Below are positions 1 to 6,401 of a stretch of 17,452 bases of DNA, piece after piece; the stretch's first letter is position 1; every line of letters starts with the position of its first letter. The position numbers and the translations under genes are program-made. The DNA is from Candidatus Falkowiibacteriota bacterium. Lineage in GTDB: Bacteria; Patescibacteriota; Patescibacteriia; Patescibacteriales; WJLG01. The notes beneath the pieces are model-generated. The model saw nothing but the letters and a program-made list of their open reading frames with translations. It was not told the DNA's origin and ran no database searches. Where the stretch lies: the NCBI GenBank assembly GCA_014728685.1, contig WJLG01000079.1, forward strand, positions 1-17,452. Direction: 5' to 3'.

Positions 1-393
1 GGCCGGATATAGGATCTCTTCGATCGTCTTGTTCAATCTATGTATCTCATCGATGAAAAGGATATCGCCTTCTTCCAAATTCGAAAGGATGGCTGCTAAG
101 TCGCCCGATTTTTCAATAGCCGGTCCGGTGGTCACGCGGATATTGGCTCCCATCTCGCGAGCGATCAAATGAGCCAAGGTGGTCTTTCCCAATCCCGGAG
201 CGCCGTAAAGAAGAACGTGTTCGATCGGTTCGTTCCTGCCCTTGGCCGCCTCGATAGTGATACTAATGCTTTCTTTGACCTTATCCTGTCCGATGTAATC
301 GGTGATCGCTTGCGGACGCAAAGTAGTATCCAGAGTATTATCTCCGTTTGCTTCCTTAGCGCTTATTAATCTTTCTAAATTTTCGTCTTCCAT
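1..393 (-). CDS. ruvB: RuvB, Holliday junction branch migration ATPase (N-terminal part; C-terminus beyond window)
   Basis: RuvB is the AAA+ motor that drives RuvA-bound Holliday junctions during recombination repair. The reading frame starts at the ATG at 393-391 and stays open through 131 codons to the window edge. Visible landmarks are the RuvB-type N-terminus (TLRPQAITDYIGQ, about residues 24-36), Walker A GAPGLGKTT (64-72) and Walker B FIDEIH (113-118), followed by RLNKTIEEILYPA, which is characteristic of the family. About 200 residues (sensor 2 and winged-helix domain) should lie outside the window. The start directly abuts the stop codon of the upstream DKNYY gene, which suggests translational coupling. 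There is no strong Shine-Dalgarno; a weak GGAG lies about 15 nt upstream inside the preceding gene. Identity is seen directly in the motifs; operon membership is inferred. Confidence 0.96.
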   Translation of the reverse strand, partial: MEDENLERLISAKEANGDNTLDTTLRPQAITDYIGQDKVKESISITIEAAKGRNEPIEHVLLYGAPGLGKTTLAHLIAREMGANIRVTTGPAIEKSGDLAAILSNLEEGDILFIDEIHRLNKTIEEILYPA

Positions 394-966
394 TTATTCG
401 ATATTATATTCTCCGTTCTTATCTTTTACCATATTTTCATCGACTATTTCAAATGTCTCCGGATCCAGATTCGGTATTTCGGAAACATGGCAATCCTCGT
501 AAACATTTTCCTTGTCTTTGTAAAAATTGCCTCCCACCTTCTCGAAAGTTTTCGGATCAGCTCCTTTGATCGGCTTTTTATAGACCGAGATGTCGGAACA
601 ATAAACTGCCAGCGCGTCTTTGGCATACTTTTCATCTATTACCTGAAAGCTCTCGACATGAGCATCCTCTATCGGGAAATTCCTGAAATAGACCCTGGCA
701 ACATCTTTGGCATAGTGATCATCTATGGCTTCGAAAGTGTCAATGTCCGCTTCCTCGACCTCGCGCAAATTGCCGGCTTGGCGATAATAGATTTTGCCGC
801 TTTTGATCTGATAAGCATCAGTTTTTTCGTCTTCAACCGCCGGCACTCTCTCCTCCAATCTCTTTTCCCTCTCTTCACCGGTAAAAGCCTTGTACAAAAT
901 AAAAACAAACAGCAAAACAAATAATGCCATCAATAAAAATTTTGTCTTTTTGCTTTTGAAATTCAT
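394..966 (-). CDS. Membrane-anchored DKNYY-repeat protein
   Basis: This 190-residue protein has a short basic N-terminus, one transmembrane segment (about residues 10-28) and an acidic linker. The C-terminal part carries about four degenerate repeats of the form TFE-x-hD-x-x-YAKD-x-x-x-VY, at roughly residues 75-95, 105-125, 138-160 and 168-188. That is the pattern of the DKNYY family, whose members are typically surface or secreted and have no well-established role. Topology suggests an external domain tethered to the membrane. The stop codon (394-396) is immediately followed by the ruvB start codon, so the two are probably co-transcribed, although a functional link to recombination is not evident. 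Upstream on the minus strand there are 82 bp to the helicase stop. That gap is AT-rich and contains TATAAT-like sequence but no clear -35 box. Family assignment comes from repeat pattern only. Confidence 0.8.
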   Translation of the reverse strand: MNFKSKKTKFLLMALFVLLFVFILYKAFTGEEREKRLEERVPAVEDEKTDAYQIKSGKIYYRQAGNLREVEEADIDTFEAIDDHYAKDVARVYFRNFPIEDAHVESFQVIDEKYAKDALAVYCSDISVYKKPIKGADPKTFEKVGGNFYKDKENVYEDCHVSEIPNLDPETFEIVDENMVKDKNGEYNIE

Positions 967-1048
967 TTTTATTATCTGACTCAGCTACATTATTATATTT
1001 ATAATATAACTATTTTCCCTATACCGCAACCGCGGATATTTTTGATGA

Positions 1049-4000
1049 TCAAAGTTTCCTGAATTCGCAAATATCCTTGAAATCGCAGAATTTGCAAGTC
1101 TGCTTATTGGGAGTAGCCTTGAAGTCCTCGGCTTTTATATTCTCTATCCTTTCGGCGATCTTGGCTTTCATTTTTTCCATATCCTTTTCTTCAGCCTGGA
1201 ATTTCAAGACCGAATTATCCTTCAAATAATGAAAAACTAAAGATTCGACCGGCTGGCGCAAATACTGATCAGCCGCCATCTGATATATCAAAAGCTGTTC
1301 CTTGTCGGAAAAATCCAGCTTATCCTTGACCTTGCCGGTCTTATAATCCACCAGGCTAACCTTATCTCCCAGCTGATCTATTCTATCGATCTGGCCTTTG
1401 ATACTATACTCCTTGCCTTCATGTTCAATTTTGATCAAAAATCTTTTTTCCAAAAGAGAAACTTCCGGCCAATTGTCCTTATTCTTTTCATAAATATCCT
1501 TTACCGTCGCCTGTCCTTCTTTCCAATATTTTTCCTTGGTATTCTTGTCCGGATACCATTCATCTATCCATGATTCTTCATAGATCTTCAGGCACTCTTC
1601 CAAAGTGATCGGCTCTTCTTTTTCAGCTTTGTCTTCACCAAAAAGCGAACCCTGGCTGCTCTGGCCGGCCCGCGAAACCTCTTCAAATATCTTCTGCATG
1701 GTTGTATGCATGGTTTTTCCGAAAGCCATCGCGTAAGATCCTTTGGTCGGTACCTTTAATATGAAAGAATACAAATATTGGCGCGGGCATTTGCTGTACG
1801 CCGCCAGTTGGGAATATGAAAAGGCTTTCGGGATCGCGGGCTTGAAAACCGACGGCTCTTTTTTCTTCTTTTTTTTCAAAAGATCTATTTCCGGTTTTTT
1901 CTCTATTCTATCATCATCGTCTTTTGACAGATCTTTGATCAAACCGGCTTCGACCAAAAATCTGGAAGGACGCTTCTCTCTCTTGCCGCCTACATCTTTG
2001 GCCCAGGAAAAAAAGATGCCTCTTTTAGCTCTGGTCGCAGCTACATAAAAAAGACGCCGTTCTTCTTCCAAGTGATGATCACCAGTAGATACTTGTTCTT
2101 TTACCAAGGCATCTGGGATCTCTATCTCCTCTTTTCTTTCAATAGTCGGAAAACGCTTGTCCACCATATTGGCCACAAAAACATATTTGAACTCCAAGCC
2201 CTTGGCGGCATGGATCGTCATTACCCTGATGGCTTCCGGTCCGGAGTCGGGATTGAATGGCAAACCTCCTTGTTCGCCCGCTTCGATCTCCGCTTCCAAT
2301 TCCTCCAAAAAGGACTTGACCGTCTTGTCTTCGGCTTCTTTCTCAAACTCCTTTATCCTTTTGGCCAAGGCTGATAAAAGAGCAGTGGATTCATTGTAGA
2401 GCTCATCGCCTTGCTTGAGCAGATGATCGATATATCCGGAATCATAAATGAAAGCAAGCAGAACATCGCTGGCTTTTTCATCCCGAGCTGAATATGCATG
2501 CTTCTTAAATATCTTCAAGAACTTATCGGCCTTTTGCTGCTTGGCCGGGGTAAACTTGAATTCAGACGCCCGATTTAAAACCTGATAAAGAGACAGGGTC
2601 TTTTTGTGGGCCAAATAATTGAAACTGGTAATTTCCTCAAGATCAAAACCGAACATTGGCAGATTAAGCACTCGAAACATTGCCGTATTATCATGATAAT
2701 TCCTAAGTGCTCGAAAATAATTGATAACATTCAAAATAACCTCTTTACCGTAAAGACCGCGCGAAGAATATAGCAGATACGGAAATCGAGCTTCGTCCAA
2801 AAAAGCGCAAAGCTCTTTGGCCTGATCGTTGGAACGGGCCAAAATGGCAAAGTCATCCCAAGTGGTGTCTTTATCATCTATCTTAAGCTCAGCGATCTTA
2901 TTGACCACCCTGGCCGCTTCATGGGCCGAGTCTGATTCTTCTATCACCGAAATAAGCCCCTTGTCCTTGGTGTTGGCTTTAAGCTTTTTGTCCAATTTCT
3001 CGCCTTCGGCCTTAAGTCGGTATTCCAAGCGGTTAGGATCGTTTTGCTTGATGAAATCATAGGAAAGGTCGAGTATGTTTTGAGCGTTTCTGTAGTTCTC
3101 TTTCAAAAAAACCTGCTTAGCCTGAGGATAGTCCTTTTTGAATTGCAAAATATTGGTCATGGAAGCGCCCCTGAACCTATAGATCGCCTGATCATCATCG
3201 CCAACAACCGTCAGATTGTTGTCCGGAGCCGATAATATTTTCACCAGCTCATATTGCGCCCAATTGGTATCCTGGAATTCATCCAAGAGAATGTATTTGA
3301 AACGCCGGCGATATTTTTCCAAAATATTGGGCCGCTGCCTGAAAAGCTTCAAGCAATAATTGATAAGATCCCCGAAATCCAAAGAACTCTCTTCCAAAAG
3401 AAGTTGTTGGTACGTATGATAAGCGTTGGCCGCCTCATTGATCCTTAAAACTTCCGACTTGGCTACCTCTTTGTCGAATTTTCCTTTTGCATCCTTGAAA
3501 AGATCCATTGCCTTGTCGGCTCCCTTGCCTCCTGACAAGCAATTGTCCAAATTCTGTTTAAGCTCTTCGGCATAATTCAAATATTCCTCCGGACTGATAT
3601 CCTCATCCTTGCATCTGGAAAAATGCTTCAAAAGCGCTTGGATGAATTTGGTTTGATTGCCCATCGGGCGGTAATAATCCAGATCGAATTTATCCAGATT
3701 ATTCCTGACCAAACGATATCCGCTATATTCATCCAAAAGCTTGAAATTTGCCGGCAGGCCGATATCCAAGCCGTCTTGGCGTAAAACTTTTTCGGCAAAA
3801 GAATGAAAGGTCGATATCCAAAGATCAAAATAACCAAGAGGCAGGAGATTATCTACCCGCTCCTCCATCTCGCCGGCCGCTTTCTCGGTAAAGGTCAGGG
3901 CCAAGATCTCGTCGGACGAAGCCAAGCCTTCTTTTATCAAATAAGCGATCCGGCTGGTGATCAAAGCCGTCTTGCCGGTCCCGGCTCCGGCCACGATCAA

Positions 4001-4069
4001 AAGCGGTCCTTCTTTGTGAAAAACCGCCTCCTTTTGCTCTTTGTTCAATTGGATCTTTTTCTCTTCCAT
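1049..4069 (-). CDS. UvrD/Rep-family ATP-dependent DNA helicase fused to an Fe-S PD-(D/E)XK nuclease domain
   Basis: This 1006-residue SF1A helicase carries all canonical motifs: the Q-motif region LNKEQKEAV (8-16), Walker A AGAGTGKT (27-34), Walker B DEFQDT (263-268), motif III GDDDQAIYRFRGA (290-302), motif IV KENYRN (323-328), motif V MTIHAAKGLEF (617-627) and motif VI RRLFYVAATRA (671-681). After a lysine-rich linker (about 732-737) comes a RecB/AddB-like nuclease with H788, D895, D908-x-K910 and Q925-x3-Y929. Four cysteines, C761, C992, C995 and C1001 (C-x2-C-x5-C), match the 4Fe-4S staple of AddB, AdnB and Cas4-type nucleases. It probably unwinds and resects DNA ends in break repair, as the AddAB and AdnAB systems do. 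No AddB or AdnB partner is visible here. It lies 43 bp downstream of the beta-helix gene and may be co-transcribed with it. A short AGGG lies 8-10 nt upstream of the ATG. Confidence 0.93.
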   Translation of the reverse strand: MEEKKIQLNKEQKEAVFHKEGPLLIVAGAGTGKTALITSRIAYLIKEGLASSDEILALTFTEKAAGEMEERVDNLLPLGYFDLWISTFHSFAEKVLRQDGLDIGLPANFKLLDEYSGYRLVRNNLDKFDLDYYRPMGNQTKFIQALLKHFSRCKDEDISPEEYLNYAEELKQNLDNCLSGGKGADKAMDLFKDAKGKFDKEVAKSEVLRINEAANAYHTYQQLLLEESSLDFGDLINYCLKLFRQRPNILEKYRRRFKYILLDEFQDTNWAQYELVKILSAPDNNLTVVGDDDQAIYRFRGASMTNILQFKKDYPQAKQVFLKENYRNAQNILDLSYDFIKQNDPNRLEYRLKAEGEKLDKKLKANTKDKGLISVIEESDSAHEAARVVNKIAELKIDDKDTTWDDFAILARSNDQAKELCAFLDEARFPYLLYSSRGLYGKEVILNVINYFRALRNYHDNTAMFRVLNLPMFGFDLEEITSFNYLAHKKTLSLYQVLNRASEFKFTPAKQQKADKFLKIFKKHAYSARDEKASDVLLAFIYDSGYIDHLLKQGDELYNESTALLSALAKRIKEFEKEAEDKTVKSFLEELEAEIEAGEQGGLPFNPDSGPEAIRVMTIHAAKGLEFKYVFVANMVDKRFPTIERKEEIEIPDALVKEQVSTGDHHLEEERRLFYVAATRAKRGIFFSWAKDVGGKREKRPSRFLVEAGLIKDLSKDDDDRIEKKPEIDLLKKKKKKEPSVFKPAIPKAFSYSQLAAYSKCPRQYLYSFILKVPTKGSYAMAFGKTMHTTMQKIFEEVSRAGQSSQGSLFGEDKAEKEEPITLEECLKIYEESWIDEWYPDKNTKEKYWKEGQATVKDIYEKNKDNWPEVSLLEKRFLIKIEHEGKEYSIKGQIDRIDQLGDKVSLVDYKTGKVKDKLDFSDKEQLLIYQMAADQYLRQPVESLVFHYLKDNSVLKFQAEEKDMEKMKAKIAERIENIKAEDFKATPNKQTCKFCDFKDICEFRKL

Positions 4070-4112
4070 TGCTTTGCCCTTAACAGGTACTTATCTTAAT
4101 TCTTAATTATTG

Positions 4113-5978
4113 TTAGCGGCTCGCTCCCGAATACGCTATCGCCCTGACAATATTCCAATCTTGAGCACTGGCCGGACCACGGCCATAAGTGTATTCAAAA
4201 GCATCGATAGCGGCCTTCTCACTCACGGTATTGCGATTGGCCGGACGCAAGCCATAGGACATTATGACCACAGCTGTGCTGTCGTTGGGATAGCTCATAT
4301 CAGGTTCTCGTCCGTAGATCTCGGCAAACATCTCTTTGGTCTTCTCTTCCAGATTCAGATTCCTTTCAGTCGGCCAGCGGCCATTGGCGATCTTGATGAC
4401 ATCCCGCCACTGCTCTTCAGCCAGCGGTAATCGTCCAAAAGCATTGAAATAAGAATCGATCACACCGGCTCTTTCTCCGGCTCCCAAATAAGCGGTGGTC
4501 AAAGTGCCTTTGCCGATGAAGCGCGCCAAATACCGGCTGGTTTGTTTATCAACTTCTCCGGCCTTGGCCAATATCTTATCATAAACAGCTGTTTCCGGCT
4601 GGCTTAAACTGATAGTCTCTTCATCAATGAAGATCTCTCCGGCATCAGCCATTACTCTTATTTCAAAATCGCTTTTAAGAAGTCCGGCTTCTTCCGCCGC
4701 TTCCACATCTCCGCCCCGGGGCATGGTCTTGGCTCTGCCGACAGCTTGAGATAAAGAATCCTGCAAACTGTCCGTCATACCTATCTTGGGATCCTTGGTA
4801 AAGGAAAAGGCTTTGGCAAAATCAAAATCGCCTCGAGCCAGGTCAAAACCTTCTTCTATTTCACATTGCCCGAAATAAAAATTGTTTTCGAATCTTCCGG
4901 CTCCGGCCGAACCTCTGACAGCCAGATCGGAAGCACCGGGCTGGTAGATCAGATTGTCGGAAAAAACCACGCTGTCATCCGCCTCGGACCAATCATAGAC
5001 ATGAACGCCGGTCTCAGGACAGCTGAAAATAATATTGTTCTTGACTACCAGATTCTCTATTGCCGAAGCACCTACTGCGCTGTTCTCAAAATAATCCATT
5101 AAGGCCAAACCGATATCGGTATTGAATATTATATTATTCTCGATCACAGCATCGGAAATAACGGCCACGCCCTGGTTGCGCCCGTTCCACAAAATATTAT
5201 CCCGAACAATATTGGCCTTGCCCGCAGCATCGCCGGCTCCGGCTCCGGGACCGTAATAAACATTGATCCCGGCCTTGTTGTGGCTGCCGATATCGTGCAT
5301 AACATTGTTGTCTATGGCGTTTCCGAAACTGCCTTCGCGGATTTGAATGCCGTAATAACCGCGGCGATATCCGTCCTTGGGGCAATGATGGATGTAATTG
5401 TTCTTGATCTCGGAGTTGTAAACCACGTATTTATCCGGATATCCAAAAACGATGGCAGTTGCCTCGCAATTGAATATTTCAGAATCGGCAATGCTCAGAT
5501 CATGGGCTTCAAGAGCCGACACTCTTAGCCCGCGACCGGAAACATCGTGTATCTTTAAGTTCCTGAAATTTATATTATGGCTCAAGTGTCCGGAAATATG
5601 CACTCCGTCTATCCCACTCAAGGTCTGAGCCGAAGACTTGATCTCAAACCCTTCGAGATCAACATAAGACACATCACGCATTTCTAAAACATTGAAAGCT
5701 TTGGAAAAACCTTCGATTATCACTTTGCCCTGCGCTTTGATGGTTATCGGAGCCTCGGCTGTCCCGTGCAGATCGGCGATGCTCCAAAAAGGAACCCGAT
5801 AGACTCCGGACCGAACCACCAAAGTGTTGCCGGGCCCAAGTTCATCGATCACCTTGTTCAGATCACCCGATTCTCCTACGGTAATGATGCCGGCTTCAGA
5901 TAAATAAATATCAAAGTGAAATTTGTATGCTAAAAAGATAGCCAATAATACAATAAAAATTCTGATGATCTTCTTCAT
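4113..5978 (-). CDS. Secreted right-handed beta-helix protein with three C-terminal YGR-type repeats
   Basis: This 621-residue protein starts with a signal peptide or membrane anchor (basic MKKIIR, hydrophobic stretch to about residue 20). Residues about 60-390 show the spaced asparagine and hydrophobic ladder of parallel beta-helix proteins (NNYIHH, ENNIIFN, KNNIIFSC, SDNLIYQ), as in NosD or pectate-lyase-like folds. The substrate is not predictable; a surface carbohydrate role is possible. Residues about 507-621 contain three repeats of the form F-x3-YGR-x-P, 10-13 residues, then a hydrophobic and AYG-like end: AFGRLP, IYGREP and TYGRGP. These resemble a repeat I associate with Patescibacteria surface proteins, possibly a wall-attachment module (inference). 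The start at 5978 is preferred for its signal sequence, although the strong AAGGAGG lies 27 nt upstream of it. A TGA-TATAAT extended -10 sits at 6028-6036. Confidence 0.82.
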   Translation of the reverse strand: MKKIIRIFIVLLAIFLAYKFHFDIYLSEAGIITVGESGDLNKVIDELGPGNTLVVRSGVYRVPFWSIADLHGTAEAPITIKAQGKVIIEGFSKAFNVLEMRDVSYVDLEGFEIKSSAQTLSGIDGVHISGHLSHNINFRNLKIHDVSGRGLRVSALEAHDLSIADSEIFNCEATAIVFGYPDKYVVYNSEIKNNYIHHCPKDGYRRGYYGIQIREGSFGNAIDNNVMHDIGSHNKAGINVYYGPGAGAGDAAGKANIVRDNILWNGRNQGVAVISDAVIENNIIFNTDIGLALMDYFENSAVGASAIENLVVKNNIIFSCPETGVHVYDWSEADDSVVFSDNLIYQPGASDLAVRGSAGAGRFENNFYFGQCEIEEGFDLARGDFDFAKAFSFTKDPKIGMTDSLQDSLSQAVGRAKTMPRGGDVEAAEEAGLLKSDFEIRVMADAGEIFIDEETISLSQPETAVYDKILAKAGEVDKQTSRYLARFIGKGTLTTAYLGAGERAGVIDSYFNAFGRLPLAEEQWRDVIKIANGRWPTERNLNLEEKTKEMFAEIYGREPDMSYPNDSTAVVIMSYGLRPANRNTVSEKAAIDAFEYTYGRGPASAQDWNIVRAIAYSGASR

Positions 5979-6000
5979 AAGATAATATAAAAAATAAAGA

Positions 6001-6012
6001 CATTTCCTCCTT
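6001..6012 (-). promoter_or_regulatory. Strong Shine-Dalgarno out of place for the annotated start
   Basis: AAGGAGG (6012-6006) is the best ribosome-binding sequence of the region. It lies 27 nt from the beta-helix ATG at 5978 and only 2 nt from another ATG (6003-6001). That other ATG opens a 24-codon frame overlapping the beta-helix start in another frame. Neither spacing is ideal. It could be a leader-peptide arrangement or simply a weakly placed site. Confidence 0.35.
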
Positions 6013-6027
6013 GTCTCTTCTGTTCTT

Positions 6028-6036
6028 ATTATATCA
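6028..6036 (-). promoter_or_regulatory. Extended -10 promoter for the beta-helix gene
   Basis: On the minus strand a perfect TATAAT (6033-6028) is preceded by TGA, giving an extended -10 element. The -35 position 17 nt upstream is only a T-run, so the extended element would have to compensate. The predicted start near 6021 gives a leader of about 43 nt that includes AAGGAGG (6012-6006). Confidence 0.55.
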
Positions 6037-6071
6037 TCATTTTACTCTTTAAAAAAGCCCTGATTTTAAAT

Positions 6072-6093
6072 AAAAAACCTCTTCAAAAGAGGT
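6072..6093 (-). terminator. Intrinsic terminator reading on the minus strand
   Basis: ACCTCTT (6077-6083) and AAGAGGT (6087-6093) form a perfect 7-bp stem with a 3-nt loop. On the minus strand it is followed by six U (complement of 6072-6077). On the plus strand a shorter GTTTTT tail follows, so it may work weakly both ways. No minus-strand protein gene lies directly upstream of it, so the transcript it ends is unexplained. Confidence 0.65.
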
Positions 6094-6100
6094 GTTTTTC

Positions 6101-6129
6101 TTGCGTTTTTCAAAATAGGGTGATAATAT
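6101..6129 (+). promoter_or_regulatory. Candidate plus-strand promoter with extended -10
   Basis: TTGCGT (6101-6106), a 17-nt spacer and TAATAT (6124-6129) preceded by TGA form a plausible sigma-70 promoter with an extended -10. Transcription would start near 6136, just ahead of the first hairpin of the structured RNA candidate. Confidence 0.4.
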
Positions 6130-6141
6130 TTGATCAACTCC

Positions 6142-6307
6142 AACGATCCTTTGGCAAGGATCGTTTGCAGATGCTCTAGAAGCATCGGTGTTTGCTGATC
6201 GTCAGTTGCGGGGGCTTTAAGTAGTGGGGAACGAAAAAAGCCTTGAACACATTGCCCGCACATAAGCCAAGCTTATGAAGACATAGATCTTACTGACGAT
6301 CTTTTTT
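6142..6307. ncRNA. Candidate structured non-coding RNA
   Basis: Perfect helices fill this interval: AACGATCCTT/AAGGATCGTT (6142-6151/6156-6165); GATGCT/AGCATC (6170-6175/6181-6186); a long-range closing helix GATCGTCAGT/ACTGACGATC (6197-6206/6292-6301). Inside that are TGCGGG/CCCGCA (6207-6212/6255-6260), GGCTTT/AAAGCC (6213-6218/6237-6242) and CATAAGC/GCTTATG (6261-6267/6271-6277). T6 (6302-6307) follows the closing helix. Strand is uncertain. The plus strand has an extended -10 promoter upstream and the T6 at its end. The minus strand has the canonical terminator at 6072-6093. I do not recognise it as tmRNA, RNase P, SRP or 6S RNA: no T-loop or CCA end, no GAGGAAAGTCC, no GGAAGGAAG-type SRP loop. 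Confidence 0.4.
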
Positions 6308-6365
6308 ATTTATGCGGGATTTGACGACAATCTCATATATTATTTAGGTGATTGCCATATTGTTG

Positions 6366-6371
6366 TATAAT
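6366..6371 (+). promoter_or_regulatory. -10 box for uvrC
   Basis: A perfect TATAAT lies 29 nt before the preferred uvrC start. No good -35 is present at the usual distance. With transcription starting near 6378, the leader before the ATG at 6400 is about 22 nt. The box lies within the 5' end of the longest open frame, which argues against any start upstream of it. Confidence 0.45.
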
Positions 6372-6385
6372 AAATATGCGCGATA

Positions 6386-6401
6386 AGATCAAATTGCAAA
6401 T
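6386..6401 (+). repeat. CAAATTG-type short repeat, copy 1 (at the uvrC start codon)
   Basis: The 16-mer AGATCAAATTGCAAAT here is identical to 7022-7037 inside the same gene. It includes the first two bases of the preferred uvrC start codon. Confidence 0.6.

Larger units (their letters stand above)
5979..6399. other. Gene-free interval with promoters, a terminator and a structured RNA candidate
   Basis: This is one of the two longest non-coding stretches. From left to right it holds the minus-strand beta-helix promoter and Shine-Dalgarno (6001-6036), a terminator hairpin whose U-run faces the minus strand (6072-6093), a plus-strand extended -10 promoter (6101-6129), a chain of perfect stems ending in T6 (6142-6307), and a TATAAT just before uvrC (6366-6371). 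I see no convincing protein-coding frame. Confidence 0.7.

Noticed and set aside
487..924. Long plus-strand frame opposite the DKNYY gene
   Set aside because: It is the antisense shadow of a gene with clear repeats and a membrane segment, with no independent support.
1031..1060. Hairpin-like CCGC/GCGG after the helicase stop as a terminator
   Set aside because: The stem is only four base pairs and no U-run follows.
6142..6180. tmRNA-like GCAAACGAT on the minus strand, resembling a resume codon region
   Set aside because: No tRNA-like ends, no CCA, and the frame does not end in a hydrophobic tag. The similarity is a short coincidence.
6066..6263. 65-residue minus-strand reading frame with two cysteines in the non-coding gap
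   Set aside because: It lies across the stems of the structured RNA and the terminator, has no ribosome-binding site, and its composition follows the hairpins rather than a protein.
6352..6375. TTG start for uvrC
   Set aside because: The TATAAT box at 6366-6371 lies downstream of it, and the extra residues do not match the UvrC N-terminus.
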